Shown here: positions 54,430 through 64,000 of the stretch, in pieces | How positions within the stretch are numbered: the first letter of the stretch is position 1 | Layout of the letters: each line of letters starts with the position of its first letter | Source of the DNA: Cristatella mucedo | Taxonomy: Eukaryota; Bryozoa; Phylactolaemata; Cristatellidae | Direction of reading: 5' to 3' | Assembly (NCBI GenBank): GCA_009760855.2 | Contig: WPIO01000015.1 | Location: 4,727,001-4,791,000 of the forward strand | DNA length: 64,000 nucleotides | The notes under the pieces: generated by a model | What the model was told of the DNA's origin: nothing | Seen by the model: the letters and a program-made list of their open reading frames with translations, nothing else | The model's database searches: none | Made by a program: the position numbers and the translations under genes

Positions 54430-56115
54430 AACTGCATCGGGCTTTCTCATGCAAAGCACTGTATGCGAATGCGGCAGCCGTGGCTAATGAATCAGCCCAA
54501 GGTAATGAGTCACAAAATGCCAAGAAAATCAGATTCTCAATGCTCCGATCTTGAAAAAATACTAGAGAGAACCCTGTTCAAAGTGCACCCACATACTTTC
54601 AATCCATCGCGAATGTACAATCTCAGGCAACGCAGAGTAGTTGAGTAGTAGCCATTGGCTCGGCCATTGCATCGGATCCGCAGCAAATTGACTAAAAATT
54701 AGTTGTATGAAGCTGAAACTATCATGCACGTAGTATTTTACTTTGTTTAAGCTGGGCCCACATGGTTGTAAGCCATCTCGCAGGTAACATTTTGGACAAT
54801 GCATATCGATCGACATCAACGGCCAGGGCGAATACAGCAATCCCTCATGAACCGTCGCAAATCGGCAGAAAATGGCTTCACGACGCTCGAACTTTTAGTT
54901 TGCATCAAAGCACGCTTAGTTTCGAGTCCAACTAAGTTGTTTAAACCCATCGTGCATGCTAGATCTCGGAAATGCACAGCTGTCATTTGCAACCCCTTGG
55001 ACTAATGCCACAATCCAAGGCAAATCAACCAGATATGCATTTGTGCGTTGTAATTCAATTCTCATTGCACAGAGTAATTTAGTCATTGTCTTTTAATTGC
55101 ACCGGCGTAATTTTAACTCAAGCATACACAATCGGAAGTGCATTTCAAATGACAGCAATTCGAAGGCCAATAATGCAATCCGTCGCGATCGATTTCCAAT
55201 CTAGGTTAATTGGTTGTTCGAAGCTCAATTAGGATTTCTCGCTGCTGTATACGCTATTTCCCGTGCAACCAAGAAATGCCCTCGCTAACGCTCGTTCTGG
55301 GACACTGCATAGCCATCGACAGCAGTGCCCGTGCTCACTATACTGAAATGCGCTGCAGCCGACCACAAATTGCCTGTGCGAAACTCAAATTTCAACTTCG
55401 TAGTACAGAGAGTACATTGTTTCAAGTGCAAACGCATAATTTAATTCATCGAACGCCATAATACTGGCGAATGCACAGCAATCGATTGCAATAGCGACTC
55501 TGGTCTATGCGGCTATCTTCTGAGATTCATCACAAATCTGCTGAAAATGGGTTGGGCCAAGCTCCAATATTAGTAGTGTATTAAAGCGCACCGTGCATAA
55601 AGTGCAACCACATACGCACTTTTTACCCACCGTGCGTTCACGTAAAACCTTGGGGAATGCGTGGCAATTGAATCCAATATCATCAGTCAGAAAGCGACAT
55701 AAAATGGCAGTGCAAAGCTCCATTTCGGATTTCTTCGTGCCGTATACTCTATTTACGGCGAAACCAAGAAATGCCAGGGCGCAGACTCGAGTTCTCAGGC
55801 TCAGATAGTTAAACTATCCTGCGTAACACCCACGTGGTCTTTATGACTTTGTGGATTTACAGACGGAGATACATCACAACTGACAGCAAATCGCTCAAGC
55901 GTGTACCAAAATCCTCGGTAATCCACCGCGAAACGCACAGAAATAGGTTTTCCGGAAGCTCCGATTTTGTTGGCATATTTTTTTGGAGCACTCGATCTAC
56001 AATTCGCTCACATCATCTCCAGGCATTGAGCACGCCTGCTGTCGAGAGCAGCACACCGAATTCGACTGCTGCTGCGGCCGATGAAAACACCACTATCTAC
56101 TCTTATCCTATGCAA
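54430..56115. repeat. Decayed tandem array, unit about 170 bp, around ten units
   Basis: A phrase of the type CAAATC-GCAGAAAATGGC followed by GAAGCTCCAATTT recurs. Its anchor lies near 54543, 54712, 54887, 55053, 55223, 55381, 55561, 55719 and 55958. Spacings are about 160-180 bp except the last (239). That interval contains a LINE-B tail of about 65 bp, so the corrected spacing is near 174. Other shared phrases are CGTATACTCTATTT / CTGTATACGCTATTTCCC and ACCAAGAAATGCC at 55240-55290 and 55740-55780. Units are strongly diverged. I called this by eye and the unit edges are uncertain. Confidence 0.55.
55815..55880 (+). mobile_element. LINE-B 3' tail inserted in the tandem array
   Basis: CCTGCGTAACACCCACGTGG, TCTTTATGACTTTGTGGA and GACGGAGATACATCAC match the 3' end of the LINE-B copy at 57365-57425. 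Confidence 0.85.
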
Positions 56116-56119
56116 ATCC

Positions 56120-56535
56120 ACGTAAAACTGGCACGGGAGGTAGCTAGAAAATAGATTCATATTGCAATACACTATAAGTCAAGTAGGCAAACTAATTCGA
56201 AGATTTCGGGTATTCCCTCGGTCTGGTAAAGGAGCTGCACAAGTTCGGGCCATGGCCTAAATGCAAGTCAACCTAAACAAGCAGCAAAACACCGAAAAAT
56301 CCAGCTAAAATAGGACGAGCGATGGTACATTTTGGAATGCATGGTGCCCTGAAATCTTTTATAGAGTGAACCGACAAATATTTCATGAAATTTTGCAGAG
56401 TCGTTCCGATGCCATAACCCTGCAGTCCACTAAAATCACCTGTGCAACAACCGGTATTCACTTCATTTCACTACAAACCGAATTTAATTAAAATTCGAGA
56501 CTCGCGATTGCCTACATAGCTAAAATGTTTTGTAC
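56120..56535. other. Stretch without a recognised element
   Basis: AT-rich sequence between the array and LINE-B. Possibly further decayed array units, but I could not align them. Confidence 0.35.
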
Positions 56536-56539
56536 AGTG

Positions 56540-57445
56540 TGCCAACCAAAAATGACAATGGTTGGTAGCCTTTGCTCTTCTAATAGGTGATGCTATTGAG
56601 CGACCACCACCACGTGCTCGAAATTTAGGTGTCCTTTTCGACAGCTGCCTAAATTTTAAAATCTTCATTCAGAAGACTGCTCCTACAGCTAGCCACCACG
56701 TCCGATCCTTTTACAAGAATAGGAGCTGTCTCCCACAGTGGCTTGTAAGCAATTTAAATAGCTCCTTAGTTCTGTCTCGGCTTGATAATTGTAATTCCCT
56801 TCTGGCTGGGCTGCCAAAGAAAGCTATTATGCCACTACAGCTGACTATGAATATGTCTGCAAGGCTGGTCTTCAAGTCCCAGCGGTTTGAGCACGTGTCA
56901 CCTTTGCTGAAAGAGCTAGGATGGTTGTCGGTTGAGCAAAAGATACAGAGCTAAGTTCTTACGCTGACCCACAAGGCCCGCCACGGCTTGGCTCCTTCGT
57001 ACCTAGCTGAACTGCTGCATCAGTTTCAGCCTGTTCGCGCCCTCAGGTCCTGTGTGGACAATAAATTAGCTGTCCCATTCCTCCGCTTAAAGACAGTTGG
57101 CGACAGAAGCTTTAGCTCTGCAGGTCCGAGACTGTGGAACTCGCTTCCACAATTCTTGCGCAACGACATCTACTCTCCAACTGCCGACTATGGCACATCT
57201 TTTTCAGCGGTCCTGAACTGCTACTTCTATGCTACTCTCTACCTCAACTGCTCTCCTGACTCTGCTATGCTTCCCACTTTCTTTTTGTTGCGTGAGACGA
57301 AGCCTGTTGGCTACCGAATGCGTACCGAAAGCCGCTTAGGCTGTGAGTGGGCTATACAAAACTCTCCTGCGTAACACCCACATGGTCTTTATGACTTTGT
57401 GGAGTCACAGACGGAGATACATTACATTACATTACATTAAGTGCG
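56540..57445 (+). mobile_element. LINE-B copy (C-terminal third of reverse transcriptase and 3' end)
   Basis: Encodes ARNLGVLFDSCLNFKIFIQK, LVLSRLDNCNSLLAGLPKKA and LLKELGWLSVEQKIQS. After one in-frame stop (about 56952) come THKARHGLAPSYLAELL and VGDRSFSSAGPRLWNSLPQF. This is the L2/Rex-like arrangement and differs in sequence from LINE-A. The element ends with GTAACACCCACATGGTCTTT, GACGGAGATACATTACATTA and a short ATTAC repeat. Only one obvious stop, so it is relatively young, but it is 5'-truncated. Confidence 0.9.
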
Positions 57446-57449
57446 CATG

Positions 57450-58195
57450 GTGTGAAAATGGGCAGCTGAGCTTTGCGGCTGGCTCTGTTTTGCCCCTGCT
57501 GAAATTAATTTCGCTTAAATAGGCAAACTTTGGACGAGTCTGAAAAATTGGTAATGTACAGCCGATAAAGTGCGCTTTTGCGCCCTTTCTATTAATTGAG
57601 GAGGAATGCTTATAATTGTGCTTACTCATACTGTCGCCACATCTCGAATCTCTACAGCTGTCCACTGCCACCAGTCTACGGAGGTACTGACAAGCACGAT
57701 GCGGCCTTACAGCCGCTTTCGCAGAGCAGAGTAACCTGTTGGTTTGGCTGTGTTTTGCTGGCTTTTTAACTTAAGCAACGAGCATTAATTATCGCAGAAT
57801 AAACCAAGGTACCTGCTAACATCAGTGCACAAGAACGGCGTAATGTCGAGCTTATCAGCACGCTGTAAAACACTTTACCACTGCTAGCATTGACGGGTAT
57901 ATCATTGGAAATTCGCGGCTGTTGTGATATTGAGTTCTCTGGATATCCTTCCATGCAATGGAAGTCACGTCGTAAAAATTGAGAGAACATTAATGGCTCG
58001 CTATATCCGAAATCGGAATGTAGACGGCATACGCACATCGTGGAATGCTTAAGCTGACTAGGCAAATACAATGAGATGCTGAGAAGTAATCTGTATCGCA
58101 TCACAATCTAACTGATCTCTCAATTAACCGGAAAAGTATTCATATTAGCCATTACATCGTTAGTGACGATGAACTGTGTCCATCGCCATTGTCCT
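57450..58195. other. Stretch without a recognised element
   Basis: Unique sequence, no domain recognised. Confidence 0.4.
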
Positions 58196-58197
58196 AT

Positions 58198-58440
58198 AAG
58201 GCATGGCTTGGCACTTCTTTTAGGTCCCTTCATTCTCTGGCTCCAGCCTACCAATCAGAACTACTTCACCGCTAGACAAAAAATCGTACAATCCACTGTT
58301 CTGGCTCTAATCGTTTAGCTATACCTCATACAAACCTCAAATCATTTGGAGACCGTGCCTTTAGTTCGTATGCTCTCAAAGCCTGGAACTCACAGCGTGT
58401 CATGTCATCGTGCGTCTTGAGAACAATTTTCACTAAACGT
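58198..58440 (+). mobile_element. LINE-A fragment
   Basis: TTTTAGGTCCCTTCATTCTC, then TACCTCATACAAACCTCAAA, TTTGGAGACCGTGCCTTTAG and TTCGTATGCTCTCAAAGCCT, all from the C-terminal reverse-transcriptase region. Confidence 0.8.
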
Positions 58441-58589
58441 GCCAGTTGCCTCGCAATGCTAAGCTAATCAGTACAGAACAGATTGTAAACAAACGTGTTC
58501 ATGGCTTAGACTGTCCACATTCCATGAACGTCTTGAAGCAAAATTTGGCAGATAATATAGGTTTTTCCAGCTGGAAAACTATAATAATA

Positions 58590-59000
58590 TTATTAATAAT
58601 CCATTTGTATAGTCCCCTCAGAAAACTTAATCTCTTTCTAGGCACTTTACATATGCTGTATAGAAAGCATTACCAAAAGCCTTTGTAAAGTGACTAAAAA
58701 GAGATTCAGTTCTCTGAGATCGCTATACAAATTTAGTATTGTTTTTAATATTATTGTAAATGATTTCTGGTAACATCCGAAAGCAGCATGCACAGCGTAT
58801 GCACGCATGTACATACGAAGGACGAACCATAAACACCCACTAAAGGAGGTAATAAAGGGGTAAAGTTGTATGCCTCTTTTTAAATGTTGTCATGTCAGGG
58901 GTCGTCGTCACGTACGTCGGAAGTGAGTTCCAGGCTTCGGGAGCATACGAACTAAAGGCACGATCTCCATAAGTTTCGAGGTTTGTATGAGGTATAGCTA
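58590..59000 (-). mobile_element. LINE-A 3' fragments
   Basis: Plus-strand GTATAGTCCCCTCAGAAAAC at 58607 is a tail in minus orientation. A piece in plus orientation lies inside it (TAAAAAGAGATTCAGTTCTC at 58694), and minus-oriented C-terminal sequence follows (TTTAAATGTTGTCATGTCAG, GGGAGCATACGAACTAAAGG) up to about 59000. Confidence 0.75.
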
Positions 59001-59229
59001 AACGACTCGAGTCAGAACAGTGGCTCGCAGTATTTGCCTAGTCAGCGTAAGCATTCAACGATGTGCGTATGCCGGCTAGAATGGTGCAATTTAATATTTC
59101 TAGATTTTCCTGCCTGTGTAATAAAGCACTCACAAGAGGTGCTCAATTTGGCAGCTATTCTTATTCTGCCGTAAACGCCGAAAACGTCATGTCGATCCAA
59201 CGCTCACCAATCTGCAGTTAAACCTATCA

Positions 59230-59640
59230 AGCCGCGAAATGACTTTAAGATGATGCCATCCCTCTTTAGGGCCACCCATTCTCTTTATCCAATATACTAT
59301 AACAATGAGTTTCATAATAGGTCTTCAATTGCACCTTCCACGCTTTTAAATCTGTTTGATTTATTCTACCCCTAACTTCAAATATCTTGGGAGACTGGGC
59401 TTTCAGTTACTTTGCTCCCAAAGCCTCGAAAACACGACCGACTTACATCACGTTATCTCCTGATTTGGCAAGGTAAAAAAAGAAGCTAACAACCGAATTT
59501 TTTCTCACAGCCTTTGCTATTTCCGCCTGAATTTCTCTTGCGTCCGTATGCGTGACGAAACTGTACACGTCAGAACTAGCTGCGAGATCGATATGTTTTT
59601 GTATAGCGTCCCACTGAAATTGCCTTTTCCCGTGTGCTAT
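59230..59640 (+). mobile_element. LINE-A fragment, decayed
   Basis: CTCTTTAGGGCCACCCATTC, TTGGGAGACTGGGCTTTCAG, TTTGCTCCCAAAGCCTCGAA and a TTTGCTATTTCCGCCTGAAT phrase match the LINE-A order. Confidence 0.7.
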
Positions 59641-59644
59641 GAGT

Positions 59645-60475
59645 GATTGTCTATACGTGATTCAGTGCAAGTTGCTAACCAGGGCTGACCTGCTAACCTG
59701 CGGCCCAGTGTGCTTTATCGTGAGCACTTGCACGCTCGTGTAGCTAAAGTGAGTGACCTTGACCTTGTAGAGCAAATGGCCGGTAACCGCGAGCGAGGCC
59801 TGTACAAATTAGTCGCGGCTAATGCACACAACATCTCGAACGAATTCTGGGAATACTTGCAGAGTAAAACCCTAGCGAGACGAAACATCCTGATTCAGCT
59901 GAACTAGAGAATCGTATTCGGTAAACCTTCGAAAACCTGCTTACGCACGAAATCGCAACGACATCGGTACGTGCAAATGGGCATAGTTATGGTCCGCGAG
60001 GGCTTTTAAGGTGATAGTATTTAGTTGTGGGCACTGAAAATCCGGGTATGGGTATGCCAGTAATTTGCTTCGTTCATTGCAACGTCTGCTCCATCTGAGT
60101 GAAGCTGGACGTATTTTGACCACGTCACGCTACCTCCGTACCTCGCCCTGTGGTGCATTTCGGAGAGTCGATCGCTTGCTTCCTCGTCGACCTTCGAACA
60201 TCCGGGCAACATGCCTCTTAACCATTTTCGGGCGTGGGTGCCAAAAGCCTATCTGGGCAGATTGTCGAGGCTGCCGCCATCAGAAAAATATCTACAAGTT
60301 GATGAAAGAAAGCACATCGCGACCGTCGCTTCAGTGCTCGCAATGCAGCGATAGAAAAACCAGAATGCCGTTAGTTTTCGGACAAGTAAACGCGTTGGAA
60401 CGCAATACTTAGTGACAAATGTAATGACTGCACCAAGGCGTGCTCTACGTTATTGTGCATTGTTGAAATGCACCC
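59645..60475. other. Stretch without a recognisable gene
   Basis: Two short open frames (59710-59907 and 60065-60412, plus strand) with no domain I recognise. Not called. Confidence 0.4.
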
Positions 60476-60477
60476 CG

Positions 60478-60610
60478 TGTCTAGCTCCACAAAGCCACAA
60501 GGACTATGCGGGTGTTACGATGGAGGAGAGTTTTTCTATCGATGAAAATAAACCGTAAGCGGCTTTCGGTACGCATGCGGTGACCAACAGACTTCTCGCC
60601 TCCTCGCAGC
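60478..60610 (-). mobile_element. LINE-B 3' end fragment
   Basis: Plus-strand CTCCACAAAGCCACAAGGAC, TGCGGGTGTTACG and CCGTAAGCGGCTTTCGGTAC, the complement of the LINE-B 3' end. Confidence 0.75.
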
Positions 60611-60908
60611 TGCAGTGTTCCGTCAACTCGAACGCGGCCACGTGGACTACATCTGATCAATTATGCCAGCCGATCGTCCACCGTCGCACAAATGCTTCAC
60701 GATGGGCGGAGGCAAATACCGGGAGGGGGTTATCCAAGTGGAGCCGCTGCTCCGTGAAGAGCATCGAGTAGTGAATAATTTGCTTGAAACCTTGTTTTAA
60801 ATCTACGGTTTTAAACCAACCAAAAATCAGCTTCGGTTTTATTGGTTTTAAACACCCCGTCACAGTGAGGCGTTGTCGCACACCGGACTTCCCTATTATT
60901 CAGTCTCC

Positions 60909-61196
60909 ATGGCGAAACAAGACAAGAACAAAGCTGGGCGCATTGCCAACGATGCATCTGTCAATTTTTTCGAGAAGCTTGACTCTGAAGGATTGAATCT
61001 GTTTCGGCGTAGATGCCTATATTGTTCGTCCACTTGTTTGGATTCATGTCAAAAGATGAAGCAACATCAACCCAGTTGTAAAAAGAAGCCTGCTGCAGCG
61101 ATCGGAGGAATGCCGCAAGGATATTCCAAACCACCCTCCAACCGCCTCGATACGATTGAACTTGACGGTTTTTCGCCGATGAATTTGCACTTGTGA
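60909..61196 (+). CDS. Hypothetical 95-aa frame with a BED-like CCHC zinc-finger signature
   Basis: I do not recognise this protein as a whole. Starting at ATG 60909 it has a charged N-terminus, then Cys36-x2-Cys39 and His53-x3-Cys57, with further cysteines at 43 and 47. The C-x2-C ... H-x3-5-C layout occurs in BED fingers of hAT-type transposases and their domesticated relatives, but the spacing between the pairs is short for BED. The frame stops at 61196. In the next frame a continuation (FADEFALVNIGDGLEN, then VLIGEFDE) runs to about 61245, which suggests either a frameshift in a decayed element or an unseen intron. Treat as an uncertain fragment. Confidence 0.3.
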   Translation: MAKQDKNKAGRIANDASVNFFEKLDSEGLNLFRRRCLYCSSTCLDSCQKMKQHQPSCKKKPAAAIGGMPQGYSKPPSNRLDTIELDGFSPMNLHL

Positions 61197-61447
61197 ATAT
61201 CGGCGATGGACTGGAAAACGTTCTCATCGGTGAGTTTGATGAGTAAATCTTGCTTGAAGAGGGCGCAGTTGTTTTTGAGTAAGAACTCAATTAAACGAGC
61301 CGCCAGCCAGAAGTAAGAGCCAGACGTAAGAAGAAAGAACTGAATAGAGTGTCTTCGAAAACAAGTAAAAAATCAACACAACAGCTAAAACCGGTTTTTA
61401 ACTGACCTTCATAATCAATTTGGTTTGAACCAAACACTAGGATCGAG

Positions 61448-61550
61448 TCTGAGTGCTCGTGCGTCCGCTCCGCTCTTGTTCGCGCGTCATGCAGAGATGC
61501 AATGATAGCTACTTTGTCACGCTTTCCCGCCTCCCTCCCTACAAGAGCGG
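61448..61550 (+). repeat. Diverged direct repeat, copy 1
   Basis: GTCCGCTCCGCTC, TTGTTCGCGCGTCATGC, AGCTACTTTGTCACGCTTTC and GCCTCCCTCC recur in the same order at 61793-61880. Confidence 0.7.
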
Positions 61551-61792
61551 ATTGGACGCTCTCGCGTCCGGGTGGCCGTCGTACTAGCCGTGCGTAGCGC
61601 TTCGTCATACGAGATCTGGAGTTCAGCTCGGCTCGGCTTCCTTTGAGCAGCGATGCTAAAGAGATCCGCTCGCTCGCATGGAAATATGGCGAGTCGCCGT
61701 GGAAAACATCGCAGCCCGCTCCCGCACAATGCTGTCGCACGCGGCGAAACGTGGAAGCAGAGCGACGCGACGACTCCAAGCGTCGCAGCCCG

Positions 61793-61880
61793 AGCGCCGC
61801 TCCGCTCCGCGGATTGTTCGCGCGTCACGCTGCGGCAACGACAGCTACTCTGTCACGCTTTCCAGCCTCCCTATACGAGG
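61793..61880 (+). repeat. Diverged direct repeat, copy 2
   Basis: CGCCGCTCCGCTC, TTGTTCGCGCGTCACGC, AGCTACTCTGTCACGCTTTC and GCCTCCCTAT. The offset to copy 1 is about 345 bp. Confidence 0.7.
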
Positions 61881-61995
61881 GATTTCCAAAACCTGCTAAC
61901 CTTTACACTCGTAGCCTGCTTAACGGCTAGCCGAGCTGTCGCCGTGCGAATGATGGATGGTATGTAAGGTAACGTCGCCCGGTCAAAGCTACTAT

Positions 61996-61998
61996 GTC

Positions 61999-62083
<85 letters not shown>

Positions 62084-62100
62084 TTATCTCGCTCTCTCTC
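61996..62100. repeat. (TC)n microsatellite
   Basis: About 100 bp of TC on the plus strand with a few interruptions. Confidence 0.97.
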
Positions 62101-62221
62101 TCGAGCGCCGCGAGCGTGCGCCGATCCCAACCGCTTAAGTCGAAGCCGCAATGGATTTTGCACTCTGTTTTTCCGGGAGGCCTGATTCGTCGAGATCTTG
62201 AGCTAGCTACGGCTTACTAAT

Positions 62222-62300
62222 GTTAAACTTGATAAAGAGCCCTCAGAGAACTCAATCTCTTTCTAGGCACTTTACATTTGCTGCAAAGTAAGCACGATCG
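62222..62300 (-). mobile_element. LINE-A tail fragment
   Basis: Plus-strand TAAAGAGCCCTCAGAGAACT, CAATCTCTTTCTAGGCACTT and TACATTTGCTGCAAAGTAAG. Confidence 0.8.
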
Positions 62301-62564
62301 GCTTGAAGGGAGGTCTTGAAGTGAAGGAGAATCGGGCAGTCACCCGGCCCGAGAACGCTAAGAGCGAACCTCGGTCAGCTTGTACAGCGGGGCGCTTTGC
62401 ACACCTGGAAATTCTTAGGGGAAGTTCCACCCGAAGCGCACCGCCCGGCAATTGCGGCCGCGTCGTGCCGCGCGAAGCGGGCGGGCCCGCGCCGAGTCGT
62501 CGGGCCTGCCTGCAGACTCGGGCAGGTCTGGGCGTGTTGGCGGCAGGGACCGTATCGTCACTTC

Positions 62565-62600
62565 GTTGATTGGTCAGCGCCTAATAAGGGGCGGAGTCTC
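62565..62600 (+). promoter_or_regulatory. Candidate promoter: CCAAT box and GC box
   Basis: TTGATTGGTCAGCG (inverted CCAAT with good flanks, near 62568) and AAGGGGCGGAGT (GC box, near 62586) lie 18 bp apart in GC-rich sequence, 130-160 bp upstream of the ATG at 62725. A typical pairing in TATA-less animal promoters. Confidence 0.45.
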
Positions 62601-62724
62601 TGATCTCGGGAATATCACCGCTGGCTTTCGAACCGGGTCGCGTTCCGCCAGCTCGTCGCGCGACCGCTTTGTAAGCGCGGCAGGTGCGCACTTGCGGGCG
62701 CTCATTCGAGACGGAATCGGCGAC

Positions 62725-62958
62725 ATGTGCATGCCTCGATCTCGGCGCGAGGATGGCGGTGCGCGCAGCCGAGCTGCTGCGGTCGCACGCGCGCTAGGCG
62801 GCGCCGGAAGCGGCGACGGCGAGCCGCTCTCGGACGTCGCCGCTCGTCTGAGGACGCTCGGCGATGCAGCGACCTTGGCCGCGCAGCTGCGACGGCGGCG
62901 ACCGGAGAATTGCATCGTAGCGGCGGCGATCTTCCTGCTGCGACTGCTGGGACCCTGA
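62725..62958 (+). CDS. Candidate small protein with BH3-like motif and hydrophobic C-terminus (77 aa)
   Basis: I do not recognise an orthologue. From ATG 62725 (purine at -3) the frame encodes a basic N-terminus (MCMPRSRRED), an Ala/Gly stretch, and VAARLRTLGDAATL at residues 38-51. This fits the BH3 core: a hydrophobic residue, three spacers, Leu42, three spacers, then Gly46-Asp47. The last 16 residues (NCIVAAAIFLLRLLGP) are mostly hydrophobic and follow four arginines, as in tail-anchored proteins. BH3-only proteins such as HRK and BIM share the order basic or disordered N-terminus, BH3, C-terminal hydrophobic segment, and similar small size. If real, it would bind BCL-2 family members at mitochondria. 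Support: promoter-like elements upstream, AATAAA downstream, no stop in the frame. Against: BH3 patterns arise by chance in GC-rich DNA, the acidic residue usual after Gly-Asp is missing, and other frames are also open here. Confidence 0.3.
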   Translation: MCMPRSRREDGGARSRAAAVARALGGAGSGDGEPLSDVAARLRTLGDAATLAAQLRRRRPENCIVAAAIFLLRLLGP

Positions 62959-62959
62959 C

Positions 62960-63470
62960 AACGTCAGTCGCCTAACGGTTGACCCGACGCAGCCGGGGAG
63001 CTCGGTTGCTCGAACGTCCGTGGAATGGTCAGAAAGGAGACAGGAGACGGACCAGCGGTCTCCACACCTCGGCGGCCGCCTTGAGCGACGGAATACGGTC
63101 GCGCGCTGGGAAAGAAAAGACTCGACCGCCGCGGCGCCAATCGACGAGCGGCGGCGGCCGACTGCCCGCCAGTCCATCGCTCTAGCTCGTTCGCAGCGCA
63201 GCGCAGCGGATTCTCGGGCGTCGACTAGCCGCTCATGATTTTTGGTCGAGCCGCAACTATCGCCTAAAGTTTCACGGTCACCTTAGCGTCGGCGAACGCC
63301 CGCCGCGTCGCTGACGGTGCACCGCGCTGCCGCCGCTGCCGCCTTTGTCGCATTGGTCCGCGGCGACCGCTCCGCTCCGCGGCTATCGCAGAGCGCGCGC
63401 GAGCGGTTTGCCCGCCGCCGGCGACGCGAGCGACGCCCGTCGCGCAGTATTTCTTTTGGGCGCGCGTCGT
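62960..63470. other. GC-rich stretch, possible 3' UTR or CpG island
   Basis: Many CpG dinucleotides and open frames on both strands, as expected of GC-rich DNA. GCAGCGCAGCGCAGCGGA repeats lie near 63195. No domain recognised. Confidence 0.4.
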
Positions 63471-63474
63471 GTTG

Positions 63475-63480
63475 AATAAA
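63475..63480 (+). terminator. Polyadenylation signal AATAAA
   Basis: The first canonical hexamer on the plus strand after the 62958 stop. Confidence 0.35.
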
Positions 63481-63679
63481 CTGCCAACGAAGCTGCAGAC
63501 TTCGCTGCTCGCCGCCCGCCTGCGACACGTCCCGATTACTAAGTTGCTGCGGGTCGCCAAAAGAAGCGCGAACAGTTTTTCTGCCGCCTAACCGTCGCTC
63601 GCCCGCCCCCCCCCAGTTCGGCCAGCGCTGAACGATGCATGCAATAGGTGCTCTCTCCACCAGATGAACGAGAGAGTGG

Positions 63680-63792
63680 AGTGCCGTGGACTCTCTAAAG
63701 TACGGGGCGCCCCCTCGCCCCGCAGGGATCTATGCGCGGTCCACTTCATTGCACAATCTATACTCTCCCTGTTGCCGACGTTATCGCGTAGC
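63680..63792 (+). mobile_element. LINE-A reverse-transcriptase fragment
   Basis: CTCTCTAAAGTACGGGGCGC, CGCAGGGATCTATGCGCGGT and CTATACTCTCCCTGTTGCCG correspond to the VPLK-GVPQGS-LGPLLFTIYTLPLAD region. It is short and truncated on both sides. Confidence 0.7.
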
Positions 63793-63794
63793 GC

Positions 63795-64000
63795 GGTTGT
63801 AGTCGAGCGCAGCACAGAACGTCCGCCAACGATCAGCGCCGCTAGTGTATTCTGTCTCCACCGAGCGCAGCTCCGCGCAACGGAAGCGCAACTCTCTTCT
63901 TCGCACTCCGCTCTGCCCCAGCTTGCTGCGACTGCGCCACTGATACACTGATCAAGGGGCTGAACAGACTGCGTTCACACTGCATGGCGGTGGCACAGTC
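63795..64000. other. Window end, nothing recognised
   Basis: GC-rich sequence with one open plus-strand frame of unknown meaning. Confidence 0.4.

Noticed and set aside
59710-60412. Two short plus-strand open frames as possible genes
   Set aside because: No recognisable motif, no splice partners and no promoter or polyadenylation context. Frames of this length are expected by chance.

Overview
This window comes from the nuclear genome of an invertebrate animal, most likely a bilaterian. The evidence is GT-AG introns with conserved phases, an FBXL5 orthologue, a class II DYRK kinase, tRNA-derived SINEs, decayed non-LTR retrotransposons and very long GA, CA and TA microsatellites. FBXL5 is known from vertebrates and many invertebrates but not from flies or nematodes, so those groups are unlikely. 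I cannot name the species from the sequence alone.

Layout. Positions 1-6000 hold microsatellite-rich sequence with a large GA/TC palindrome and no gene I recognise. A DYRK2-type kinase lies on the plus strand at 6067-7980 in one uninterrupted coding exon, with CCAAT and E-box motifs upstream and a polyadenylation signal downstream. From about 8.3 to 32.3 kb there is no recognisable host gene, only LINE and SINE remnants and microsatellites. From 52415 down to 32383 on the minus strand lies a nine-exon FBXL5 gene, the iron-sensing F-box protein with a hemerythrin domain. I rebuilt it exon by exon; all introns are GT-AG and all phases agree, giving 666 residues. Its introns contain more LINE and SINE copies, two minisatellites and most of the CA/GA tracts. 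Head to head with it, 147 bp from ATG to ATG, is a plus-strand gene (52563-53180) resembling a sperm/ciliary microtubule inner protein (SPMIP1/ATP6V1FNB-like). From 54.4 to 56.1 kb there is a decayed tandem array with a period near 170 bp. Then come a second LINE family (56.5-57.4 kb), LINE debris, a possible BED-type zinc-finger fragment (60.9 kb), and a GC-rich region at 62.5-63.5 kb. That region holds a small ORF with a BH3-like motif and a hydrophobic C-terminus, sitting between a CCAAT/GC-box cluster and an AATAAA signal.

How the parts relate. In other animals FBXL5 is the substrate receptor of an SCF ubiquitin ligase that removes iron-regulatory proteins when iron is plentiful, and DYRK2 is a kinase that also scaffolds a ubiquitin ligase; nothing here links the two loci. 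The repeats form a system of their own. LINE family A (L2/CR1-like) and SINE family 2 share a 3' tail, the usual sign that a SINE borrows a LINE's reverse transcriptase. SINE family 1 is a separate tRNA-derived family. Nested insertions give a relative age order. Names LINE-A, LINE-B, SINE1, SINE2, R3 and R4 are mine, for this window only.
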